22,766 nucleotides of DNA. Source: a virus. The position numbers and the translations under genes were made by a program. The stretch's first letter is position 1, and the number at the start of each line of letters is the position of its first letter. Positions 5,924 to 11,364 of the stretch are shown here, in pieces. The stretch lies in IMG/VR virus record IMGVR_UViG_3300048694_000664, positions 1-22,766 of that record; one strand, written 5' to 3'. The notes beneath the pieces were generated by a model. The model was not told where the DNA came from and did not search any database. It saw only the letters and a program-made list of their open reading frames with translations.

Positions 5924-6126
5924 CATTCAACTCCGAAATGTTCTTTTACTTCACGCATAGCCACATCAATGAATTCATAGCGACCCATTTCCTTGATACA
6001 TTCTCGAACAATCAACTCGGAGAATTTTTCAATTTCATCGAGACCAGCCAAACATTCAGCACCGCGATGTGTTGATTCAGTTTCTTTGAATTTGGCTAAC
6101 AATGTTTGAATTCGTGTGTTCATCAT
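5923..6126 (-). CDS. Small paralogous family protein, copy 6 (EHFGVE family)
   Basis: At 67 residues this is the most divergent copy: MMNTRIQTLLAKF start, core EKFSELIVRECIK, end EVKEHFGVE. The start overlaps the stop of the 47-residue gene upstream as ATGA. The core and C-terminus are conserved, while the N-terminal signature has drifted (MNTRI for MNERI). Function unknown. Confidence 0.86.
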   Translation of the reverse strand: MMNTRIQTLLAKFKETESTHRGAECLAGLDEIEKFSELIVRECIKEMGRYEFIDVAMREVKEHFGVE

Positions 6127-6266
6127 ATCAATGTTCCTTCAATGTCTTTTTCAACGATCTTCCAAAGGTTCCAACCCTTGATGCTGTCAATGTGTGCCTG
6201 CGCCTGCTCTTGAGTCAGAAACACCGAGTCGATCTTGTCGTTGCGGATCACAATATAGACGGTCAT
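6123..6266 (-). CDS. 47-residue MTVYIV-type small protein
   Basis: Begins MTVYIVIRNDKIDSVFLTQEQ and ends KDIEGTLI. It predicts a beta hairpin followed by a helix (QEQAQAHIDSIK). The protein directly upstream (6263-6388) begins with the same MTVYIV and has the same layout, so they are probably tandem paralogues. Coupled through ATGA overlaps at both ends. Function unknown. Confidence 0.75.
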   Translation of the reverse strand: MTVYIVIRNDKIDSVFLTQEQAQAHIDSIKGWNLWKIVEKDIEGTLI

Positions 6267-6388
6267 AGCACAGCCCTTTCCAAGATTTCGGCATCGTAGA
6301 GATCGCCGTACTCTGATGCCAGAGCTTTCTCGCGACTGTCATAGACACCATACACAGTGCCACGGTAAACAACAATATAAACTGTCAT
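6263..6388 (-). CDS. 41-residue MTVYIV-type small protein
   Basis: Begins MTVYIVVYRGTVYGVYDSRE and ends DAEILERAVL. A good Shine-Dalgarno (AAGGAG) lies upstream, inside the end of the GIY-YIG gene, whose TAA is one base before this ATG. Its TGA overlaps the next ATG. It is probably a paralogue of the protein at 6123-6266. Confidence 0.75.
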   Translation of the reverse strand: MTVYIVVYRGTVYGVYDSREKALASEYGDLYDAEILERAVL

Positions 6389-6389
6389 T

Positions 6390-6716
6390 TTATTCTCCTT
6401 TGACGCGAACGTCGGTGTTGAGTGCAGGCCGGTACTCACGTATCAGTTCACGCTCTAACTTGTGGGCCGCATCCTTGCCACGCACCACGTCGATGATAGC
6501 ATAGTTAACAGCGCCTTCGCCAGCAACACGAATTGCTTGGTACAGGTTCCAGCTCTTGTCTTCGGTGCGCGAGCGATAGATATGCTTGTTGATGCGACTA
6601 CGCAGGCTCATGTTGATAGTGCGCTGAGTCTTGGCAGTGATACCAATGTAGTACTCCAGTCCAATTTGGATGAAGTAAACAATGTGGCTACGATCCGAAC
6701 GCTTTTTTCTTAACAT
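6390..6716 (-). CDS. GIY-YIG family endonuclease
   Basis: A 108-residue protein that is essentially a lone GIY-YIG nuclease domain. It has VYFIQI (GIY-like strand, about 13-18), YYIGIT (YIG strand, 22-27), Arg residues at 39-41 followed by NKHIYRS, the catalytic-type acidic residues in [11 protein letters not shown] (Glu88/Glu90) and a closing Asn100 (RPALN). No separate DNA-binding domain of the homing-endonuclease type follows. It is the first gene behind the strong promoter at 6723-6751. It may cut host or competitor DNA or act as a selfish nuclease; which one is not shown. Confidence 0.88.
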   Translation of the reverse strand: MLRKKRSDRSHIVYFIQIGLEYYIGITAKTQRTINMSLRSRINKHIYRSRTEDKSWNLYQAIRVAGEGAVNYAIIDVVRGKDAAHKLERELIREYRPALNTDVRVKGE

Positions 6717-6722
6717 GTGTAT

Positions 6723-6751
6723 ATTATAGCAAAATGGCTATTTCGGGTCAA
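6723..6751 (-). promoter_or_regulatory. Sigma70-type promoter
   Basis: -35 TTGACC (6751-6746), 17-base spacer, -10 TATAAT (6728-6723) on the minus strand. The start of the GIY-YIG gene is only 7 bases past the -10, so the transcript leader would be nearly absent or translation would begin at the very 5' end. It sits directly behind the hairpin at 6755-6783. Confidence 0.85.
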
Positions 6752-6754
6752 CCA

Positions 6755-6783
6755 AAAAGTAGTACTACAAAAGTACTACTTTT
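6755..6783 (-). terminator. Rho-independent-type terminator
   Basis: A perfect 12-base stem AAAAGTAGTACT / AGTACTACTTTT with a 5-base loop, followed on the minus strand by T. The A/T tracts on both sides make it potentially bidirectional. It separates the gene at 6805-7017 from the promoter at 6723-6751. The same core stem and loop occur at 4168-4190. Confidence 0.75.
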
Positions 6784-6796
6784 CGGGGTTACAAAA

Positions 6797-6814
6797 TGTA
6801 AACTTTAGTTTACA
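6797..6814 (-). terminator. AT-rich hairpin at gene end
   Basis: TGTAAACT / AGTTTACA, an 8-base perfect stem with a 2-base loop, followed by TTTTGT on the minus strand. It includes the TAA stop of the gene at 6805-7017. With the next hairpin at 6755-6783 it would make a double terminator. Confidence 0.6.
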
Positions 6815-7017
6815 GAGCCTGCGTAGTCGGCCCTTACATACCAATCTGGGGCACTTGCGGCGGTATTGTGCTTGGTGTTGTAGTCGATAGCAGCCTGTTT
6901 AGCCTCTGCTTCGTTGTCAAAATACCACGTATCCCAATGGCTCCGACCACTGAACCGATCATACTCCGTTAGGACGACTTTGAAGGCAACCACCGAGGGT
7001 TTTGCAATTCTGGGCAT
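6805..7017 (-). CDS. Unknown small protein
   Basis: A 70-residue soluble protein starting MPRIAKPSVVAFKVVLTEYD. It contains a strand-rich first half, then a helix (NEAEAKQAAIDYN) and a C-terminal WYVRADYAGSVN strand. This beta-helix-beta layout is common in small phage proteins. It forms its own short transcription unit between the promoter at 7060-7088 and the double hairpin at 6755-6814. Function unknown. Confidence 0.82.
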   Translation of the reverse strand: MPRIAKPSVVAFKVVLTEYDRFSGRSHWDTWYFDNEAEAKQAAIDYNTKHNTAASAPDWYVRADYAGSVN

Positions 7018-7059
7018 TGTGTGCTCCTTTCCTATGGGTTATTGGGATGGTGTAATTAC

Positions 7060-7088
7060 AGTATAAGCGATCTTGTTTTTCTGGTCAA
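7060..7088 (-). promoter_or_regulatory. Sigma70-type promoter
   Basis: -35 TTGACC (7088-7083), 17-base spacer, -10 TATACT (7065-7060) on the minus strand. The -35 overlaps the TGA stop of the upstream gene (7085-7450). It would drive the small gene at 6805-7017 after a leader of about 35 bases. Confidence 0.75.
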
Positions 7089-7450
7089 CTCTGGGCAAGC
7101 AAGGCCATGAACTTGTCAGGGTTATTAAATAGAGCAAAAAGAGTGGCCTCCTTGCTGCCATACAAGGTCAACACAGGCTTCTTGCCCAGTCTAATATGAT
7201 AGGGACAAGTCAATTTCTTGTCAAGTATCAGCAGGTTTCGGGGAACCACAGCAATGACCACGGGGATTTCGAACTGATAGGATTCGTACTCCAGCAGGTC
7301 CAACAAGTCTCGCCCTTCGGTAGTAAGTCGCAGTCCAGAATCAGTACGCCAATCCTGCCACCAAACCATAAGGGCATGTTCAAAATCAGGACGGTCTTCG
7401 CCCTGAAGTTGATCAATCAGTCGCTGAGTGAGTTCTTCTTTATTGACCAT
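7085..7450 (-). CDS. Unknown phage protein with LRLTTEG motif
   Basis: A 121-residue protein. Motifs are WWQDWRTDSGLRLTTEGRDLL around residues 30-50, then PRNLLILDKKLTCPYHIR and a C-terminal SKEATLFALFNNPDKFMALL helix. I recall proteins of this pattern in many aquatic phages, without a known function. ATG at 7450 overlaps the end of the preceding gene by 11 bases. Its stop is embedded in the promoter at 7060-7088. Confidence 0.83.
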   Translation of the reverse strand: MVNKEELTQRLIDQLQGEDRPDFEHALMVWWQDWRTDSGLRLTTEGRDLLDLLEYESYQFEIPVVIAVVPRNLLILDKKLTCPYHIRLGKKPVLTLYGSKEATLFALFNNPDKFMALLAQS

Positions 7451-7736
7451 TGGGGTATACTGTGTCCCCAGATTTTAGCAACACCACAGTGAACTTGTTG
7501 GTTTTGAACTGGGTGTTGAGTTTGCGACAAAGGTTGATAGCATGGCCGCTGTTGGCAAAACTTACCTTTTTGTACTTTGGTCCAGGAAACTGTGTGAGCA
7601 TGTTGGACGTTTTGAGGTTTATTGGACTGCCGTCAAAGAACACAGCCCACACCCCTTCCGACGCCAGCACTTGCTCGGTCTTGTAAGTTTGTTTGTTGGT
7701 GTGCTCAACCAGCACTTGTGGTTTGGGTCTCGACAT
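7440..7736 (-). CDS. Unknown 98-residue protein
   Basis: A basic protein, MSRPKPQVLVEHTNKQTYKT at the start, with VWAVFFDGSPINLK, YKKVSFANSGHAINLCRKLN and FTVVLLKSGDTVY, suggesting a small alternating alpha/beta fold. It lies between the frameshifted 69-residue gene and the LRLTTEG-type gene. No recognised family. Confidence 0.8.
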   Translation of the reverse strand: MSRPKPQVLVEHTNKQTYKTEQVLASEGVWAVFFDGSPINLKTSNMLTQFPGPKYKKVSFANSGHAINLCRKLNTQFKTNKFTVVLLKSGDTVYPNGQ

Positions 7737-7771
7737 ATTAAACTCCCAGTTTATTTATGACCATAAACTGC

Positions 7772-7981
7772 TCAGTTTTTGAAACTTCCACCTGAAACTT
7801 CCACCTGAATCACACTGTTTTGAACAACCAGTTGCTCGCGCATGGACTCCATGGCCAACAGCAATTTGGTTATGTCGGTGTGTAAATCTTTGGCATCACG
7901 CAAGCTCATAGTGATATCCCTACCACCACGAACTTCTTGTGCTTTGATTAAATCAATAAAACGGTTAATGTGAAGGCTCAT
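7772..7981 (-). CDS. Small helical protein with a frameshifted C-terminus
   Basis: A 69-residue, mainly helical protein (MSLHINRFIDLIKAQEVRGG...). The last residues QVEVSGGSFKN are encoded by two tandem copies of the 13-base unit CAGGTGGAAGTTT. Thirteen is not a multiple of three, so the second copy shifts the frame into an early TGA. Removing one copy would let the protein run on as QVEVSKTEQFMVINKLGV and end at the TAA directly before the next gene (7740-7738), the normal packing here. The ATG overlaps the MazG-like stop. Confidence 0.8.
   Translation of the reverse strand: MSLHINRFIDLIKAQEVRGGRDITMSLRDAKDLHTDITKLLLAMESMREQLVVQNSVIQVEVSGGSFKN
7782..7807. repeat. Two tandem 13-base units
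   Basis: AAACTTCCACCTG occurs twice head to tail (7782-7794 and 7795-7807) at the 3' end of the gene at 7772-7981. This looks like a slippage-type duplication that changes the reading frame. Confidence 0.9.
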
Positions 7982-8367
7982 GAGAATTTGTTAAATGGAT
8001 GCGTTTTTTTAAGATACGGTTTTAGGTCTGGCGCTGTCCAGCCCACAGGTTTCAAGACCTTGCCGTCTTCACGCTTGCGAACCTTGCCTGTTTCTCGGTC
8101 GATCTTGGCAAAGTTAGTACGCATGACTTCTTTCCAGCCACCTTCGCCATCTGCGCCTTTGCTGTGAATGGCACCGATAGTTACAACAAGAATGTCTTCT
8201 AATGCATCGAGTATTTCCAACTCGTCGCCGGCAGCAATTGCTTCCTTGAGCTCTGTTACTTCTTCGTCAATAAGTTTGACATACATCTTAAATTGTTCTT
8301 CGTCGCCTGTGACACTTTGGTCACAAGCTTTCATAAATTTCTCTTGATCACGAAACGGATTGGTCAT
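7978..8367 (-). CDS. mazG: MazG-like nucleotide pyrophosphohydrolase
   Basis: A 129-residue protein matching the all-alpha NTP pyrophosphohydrolase (MazG/dUTPase-like) fold. EExxE occurs in LIDEEVTELKEA (35-39) and a paired acidic motif in EILDALEDIL (Asp54, Asp58); these helices bind the metal ions that support hydrolysis of NTPs to NMP and PPi. Phage MazG proteins may adjust nucleotide or (p)ppGpp pools, or clean damaged or unwanted nucleotides; the substrate cannot be read here. The start at 8367 has AAGGAAC upstream and overlaps the preceding gene by 20 bases; an ATG at 8406 lacks a site. The C-terminal half (VGWTAPDLKPYL) is an extension. Confidence 0.85.
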   Translation of the reverse strand: MTNPFRDQEKFMKACDQSVTGDEEQFKMYVKLIDEEVTELKEAIAAGDELEILDALEDILVVTIGAIHSKGADGEGGWKEVMRTNFAKIDRETGKVRKREDGKVLKPVGWTAPDLKPYLKKTHPFNKFS

Positions 8368-8800
8368 TTGCTTGTTCCTTGGTTTGAAATGGGCCGCGAT
8401 AGGCATAACGCTCTAGCACGATCAGTTTGGGATTTTGTACGATTTTCCAGTTGCGGTGTTGCTTGACTTGATACCAGCCAGCAGCAAACCATGATTTGCT
8501 TTTGCTGAGTTTGGTGAACAGCGGTAACTTGCGCTTGATATCCCACATGCCGTTGTGAGCTCTGCACCCAGTGGGAAACCCATGCACATTGTCAGTTGCA
8601 GATTTGCTTTTCTTTTCTGCTGGTTCAAATTCAATGCCAATGGCTTTTCTAACCATAGGTATTGTTTTGTAAGTGTTTACACGATCCAGTATTTTTACTT
8701 CGTAACTGCCATCGGCTGCAACTTGGATGTTGCCTATCTTTTGGTTATTCTGCTTGAGAATCCAAAACTGGTTGGCTATTACTGGTTTTGCTACGATCAT
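8348..8800 (-). CDS. Unknown 150-residue protein overlapping RNase H
   Basis: A basic protein. The N-terminal 45 residues (NQFWILKQNNQKIGNIQVAADGSYEVKILD) look like a small beta sheet. A later part has GFPTGCRAHNGMWDIKRKLPLF and WFAAGWYQVKQHRNWKIVQNPKLIVLERYAYRGPF. The ATG at 8800 lies 56 bases inside the RNase H gene but has AAGGAG six bases upstream, a good site, so the long overlap looks genuine. I recall a similar family in T4-related phages, function unknown. Confidence 0.82.
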   Translation of the reverse strand: MIVAKPVIANQFWILKQNNQKIGNIQVAADGSYEVKILDRVNTYKTIPMVRKAIGIEFEPAEKKSKSATDNVHGFPTGCRAHNGMWDIKRKLPLFTKLSKSKSWFAAGWYQVKQHRNWKIVQNPKLIVLERYAYRGPFQTKEQANDQSVS

Positions 8801-9794
8801 CTAATACTCCTTTGTAAGTTTCATTGAGCCAGTTGCTGATTTGACCAGCTGACTCAGACAGTTTATTCAATTCGAACTTGCCACAAAAACGCATGAAGTG
8901 AACACCAACTTGGCCCACGTCTTTGTGGCTGATTTGTTCGCAAATTGCTTGATCCACAGCAGATTTGATTGTGTCGGGCTGTGCAGTGAGATCAATCAAG
9001 GTGACATTTCGTTCATAGTCGTCCAACACACGATGCTCTTCTCCGTTGTGGTCTGTCCAACGTTGGAGCATCATGTTGTTCCAATTGTATCCTTTACGGT
9101 CTCGGTCAGCAAAGGCCTCACGGAGACCAACTTTATTCTTTGTGCCCTTTTCGCGAACTCCAGGATATGCACTGAATACGTTGTCTGACGTGTCGCCACG
9201 CATGCACTTTTCAAATAGCAGCCAGGCAGGATCCGGAGCGGCTTTTGGCTGTTTAGTTTTCTTATCGTTGATAGCACGGCCCTTGTCGTCAAAGATGCCT
9301 TCGAGGGTAATAAGTTCATCGGTAATACCATTGTACTGTTTTACGTTCGGCGCCACCAGCTGCACATAGTCTGTGTCGCTGGAAATAATCACATGTTCGT
9401 CTTGGGGGTGTAGTGCGATCCAGCGAGCAATAACATCGTCCGCTTCAGCTTCAGGGTGCCGGATAACGCTACAATTTGTTTTTGTTGTCAAGTATTTAGT
9501 GAGCTCATCATAGGTTTCCCAGAACAGCTTGTCCTCTTCTTGCTCAGTTTCGTTCATTTTGCCACGGGCCACAGCTCGATTGGCCTTGTAAGGCTTGTAA
9601 AAATCCTTGCGCCAGCTACGACCTTCCAGTGCGAAAATAACATGGTCGGCACCAAAACGCCGGGCCACTTTGTTCACACTCATCAGCGTGACATGCAAAG
9701 CAAAGCCCACTTTGGTCCACGAATCTGCGGCGCGATGAGCACTGTGTCTAGCACGGAAAAAGGTGTTGGCAGTGTCAATTAGCAGGTATTTCAT
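8745..9794 (-). CDS. rnh: T4-type RNase H / 5'-3' flap exonuclease
   Basis: A 349-residue protein of the FEN-1/T4 RNase H family, which removes RNA primers and short 5' DNA flaps from lagging-strand fragments. Seen are LIDTANTFFRAR (Asp7), SWRKDFYKPYKANR (61-73), EAEADDVIARW (Asp119/120), ISSDTDYVQL (Asp140, Asp142) and MRGDTSDNV (Asp201, Asp204), in family order. Glu57 (FALEGR) stands where T4 RNase H has a metal-binding Asp. It is somewhat longer than the T4 protein (about 305 residues), with a low-complexity tail. It starts at 9794 behind its own promoter, with no clear Shine-Dalgarno. Confidence 0.93.
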   Translation of the reverse strand: MKYLLIDTANTFFRARHSAHRAADSWTKVGFALHVTLMSVNKVARRFGADHVIFALEGRSWRKDFYKPYKANRAVARGKMNETEQEEDKLFWETYDELTKYLTTKTNCSVIRHPEAEADDVIARWIALHPQDEHVIISSDTDYVQLVAPNVKQYNGITDELITLEGIFDDKGRAINDKKTKQPKAAPDPAWLLFEKCMRGDTSDNVFSAYPGVREKGTKNKVGLREAFADRDRKGYNWNNMMLQRWTDHNGEEHRVLDDYERNVTLIDLTAQPDTIKSAVDQAICEQISHKDVGQVGVHFMRFCGKFELNKLSESAGQISNWLNETYKGVLDDRSKTSNSQPVLDSQAE

Positions 9795-9822
9795 TGAGAA
9801 AATAAATTAGTAAACGTGCTGT

Positions 9823-9851
9823 ATTATAACAAAAAGCTGTGCCAAAATCAA
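9823..9851 (-). promoter_or_regulatory. Sigma70-type promoter for RNase H
   Basis: -35 TTGATT (9851-9846), 17-base spacer, -10 TATAAT (9828-9823) on the minus strand, about 28 bases before the RNase H start. A small hairpin (9853-9865) lies immediately upstream. Confidence 0.78.
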
Positions 9852-9852
9852 C

Positions 9853-9865
9853 CGGTAGTTTACCG
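9853..9865 (-). terminator. Short hairpin, possible weak terminator
   Basis: CGGTA / TACCG with a 3-base loop between the DUF2452-like stop and the RNase H promoter, followed on the minus strand by GTTGATTTT. The 5-base stem is short. It is noted because a hairpin directly before a promoter also occurs at 4168 and 6755. Confidence 0.35.
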
Positions 9866-9871
9866 AAATTG

Positions 9872-10339
9872 TCAGGCAACTTCGATCCAGGTATAGTCAC
9901 CTAACCATTTTACCTGGCACACATATTCATAATGTTCAGGGCAACCAGTGTTCCAATCCCCGGGTCCCATGATGCTCAAACGGGTGCAATTGGCTCGAGT
10001 GTCTGTTAGCAACCAATAGACATTGCCGTGGTACACTTGGAAATCGTATTGGGCAGCATGCACCATGTCGGTGATGTCCAATCTGCGTTTGATATCCGCA
10101 GCTTGCTTTTGAAGCACAGCAACCAGTTCCATGATCCTGTTATATTCTTGCTCGGCATGCATCCTGGCAACATTGACCATGATGTCTTTTTGCTTTTCCA
10201 CAGGCACCAAGTCAAACTTGACTCCACCTGCTTCTGTGGCATAAGGAGTTATGTTCCTGTTAAAAAAGTTAACAAGAGTGTTTCCGGTAGCTATGTCAAA
10301 GCTACTCCTCCCTTTGGCAGAGTTGTTTTCGTCGGTCAT
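9872..10339 (-). CDS. DUF2452-like protein
   Basis: A 155-residue protein. The N-terminal half is helical, with a long segment (HAEQEYNRIMELVAVLQKQA in part) that may be a coiled coil. The C-terminal half, HAAQYDFQVYHGNVYWLL...LSIMGPGDWN...YVCQVKWLGDYTWIEV, matches my memory of DUF2452: a G-x-Y-x-L strand, then a P-x-x-W motif and a final D-x-x-W. The family occurs in T4-like phages and has no known activity. ATG at 10339 overlaps the stop of the 30-residue mini-gene upstream as ATGA. The family call is from recall. Confidence 0.72.
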   Translation of the reverse strand: MTDENNSAKGRSSFDIATGNTLVNFFNRNITPYATEAGGVKFDLVPVEKQKDIMVNVARMHAEQEYNRIMELVAVLQKQAADIKRRLDITDMVHAAQYDFQVYHGNVYWLLTDTRANCTRLSIMGPGDWNTGCPEHYEYVCQVKWLGDYTWIEVA

Positions 10340-10428
10340 TCTTGGCAGGCCGGATTTGGAACTTCTAACTCAAACACATGATACTGAGATTTTGTAGTAC
10401 CTGTGTCTCTAAGTAGTAAGTATTTCAT
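10336..10428 (-). CDS. 30-residue mini-gene made from a duplicated gene end
   Basis: Encodes MKYLLLRDTGTTKSQYHVF followed by ELEVPNPACQE. All but the first few residues repeat the C-terminus of the 80-residue protein at 11122-11364, and 57 bases are exactly identical. The frame has a promoter in front (10454-10482), an ATG at 10428 and an ATGA overlap with the next gene, so it is probably translated, if only as a leader for the DUF2452-like gene. It may have lost the original gene's function. Confidence 0.6.
   Translation of the reverse strand: MKYLLLRDTGTTKSQYHVFELEVPNPACQE
10352..10408. repeat. 57-base exact direct repeat, first unit
   Basis: Identical to 11138-11194, with weaker similarity on both sides. 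It lies inside the 30-residue mini-gene. Confidence 0.9.
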
Positions 10429-10453
10429 CGCAAATTTTTAGGATAGATAACCT

Positions 10454-10482
10454 ATTGTAACACAAAAACAATATAAAAGCAA
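10454..10482 (-). promoter_or_regulatory. Sigma70-type promoter
   Basis: -35 TTGCTT (10482-10477), 17-base spacer, -10 TACAAT (10459-10454) on the minus strand, facing the mini-gene and the DUF2452-like gene. The -35 is a poorer match than in the other promoters, so the call is moderate. Confidence 0.6.
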
Positions 10483-10502
10483 TGGCGATTTTACCAAAAT
10501 AG

Positions 10503-11117
10503 TCAGGTTAACTGCAACTTTAGTTCAGTGCTATTGAATTCGCTTCCAATGGTACCATCTATAAAAGTGTTAAATGATAGACTTACTCGAGTACCTTCGT
10601 ACTCAACTTTTTCAACTGCATGTTCGAGTCTCGAAGGAAATAACAGCAAAAAACCAGAACCAACAGTGAAAAACCAGTTCTCTGCATTTAACAAAGTCCA
10701 ATCTGTAGCTTCTTGCCTGATCTGATCGTACTGTTCTTTGAAAAAATAAATTTTATCCACATTAACATCAGCATTGAAGTAAAATACCCCGGATATCATG
10801 CTGTTTACATGTCGGTGCCGATGATGGAATTGATTTTTTTGTGTGTAGTTAAGCCAAGACTGGGTGATTTTGAGCTGTTGTGGATTTTGAATTCCAAGGA
10901 CCACTTCGGCATACTCAACCACAGCTTTGGAACAGAAATCTTTTATATCAGACAAATCTGGTTCATTGAGTACGTAACTATCGATGCTTCGTTTGTTTCC
11001 TATGTTTGCTCTTGAGTTGGATTCAATTTTTGCGATGCATTTTGTTTCTTGAGTTGTGAACGCACGACCCAACTCAAACTGAGTAACTACTGTGGGGAAA
11101 ATGGTATAAATTTCCAT
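10503..11117 (-). CDS. Phage-type 2OG-Fe(II) oxygenase
   Basis: A 204-residue protein with the layout of the putative 2OG-Fe(II) oxygenases common in marine phages (PF13759-like). HRHVNSMISGVFYF (101-114) carries the first iron-binding His positions, a second strand holds FLLLFPSRLEHAVEK with distal His166, and Arg177 in TRVSLSFNTF would bind 2-oxoglutarate. Such enzymes hydroxylate a protein, nucleic acid or small molecule using O2 and 2-oxoglutarate; the substrate is not known. It lies four bases after the 80-residue gene, downstream of the nucleotidyltransferase and QueE. Confidence 0.85.
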   Translation of the reverse strand: MEIYTIFPTVVTQFELGRAFTTQETKCIAKIESNSRANIGNKRSIDSYVLNEPDLSDIKDFCSKAVVEYAEVVLGIQNPQQLKITQSWLNYTQKNQFHHRHRHVNSMISGVFYFNADVNVDKIYFFKEQYDQIRQEATDWTLLNAENWFFTVGSGFLLLFPSRLEHAVEKVEYEGTRVSLSFNTFIDGTIGSEFNSTELKLQLT

Positions 11118-11121
11118 AAAA

Positions 11122-11364
11122 TTATTCTTGGTATGCGGGATTTGGAACTTCTAACTCAAACACATGATACTGAGATTTTGTAGTACCTGTGTCTTTGAGC
11201 AGTTCAAATGTGCGAGCCTGTTCAGCTTCGTGCCTGGTACCATAAAAACCGGGCCCATAGTTTATGGGATTGGTGTTAGACACATACACATAGCTCATGG
11301 TCATGCCTGCTTGTTTGATCACAGTGTAAACTTTGTATGTTGGAGGCGGTTTAAGAGGTTCCAT
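11122..11364 (-). CDS. Unknown small protein, source of the mini-gene
   Basis: An 80-residue protein: MEPLKPPPTYKVYTVIKQAG at the start, a central VYVSNTNP and GPGFYGTRHEAEQAR helix, and a closing YHVFELEVPNP strand. The FYGT...EQAR...FxLxVP order is shared with the protein at 472-693, so they are likely paralogues. Its 3' end is duplicated at 10352-10408. It overlaps the nucleotidyltransferase gene by 14 bases. Function unknown. Confidence 0.82.
   Translation of the reverse strand: MEPLKPPPTYKVYTVIKQAGMTMSYVYVSNTNPINYGPGFYGTRHEAEQARTFELLKDTGTTKSQYHVFELEVPNPAYQE
11138..11194. repeat. 57-base exact direct repeat, second unit
   Basis: Identical to 10352-10408. It encodes the C-terminal part of the 80-residue protein at 11122-11364 and is the likely source of the duplication. 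Confidence 0.9.

Noticed and set aside
42-6126. CRISPR-like or interspersed repeat array from the similar AATCAACTCGGCGAA segments
   Set aside because: The repeats are inside open frames, irregularly spaced by hundreds to thousands of bases, and explained by the conserved FAELIVRECA core of paralogous genes.
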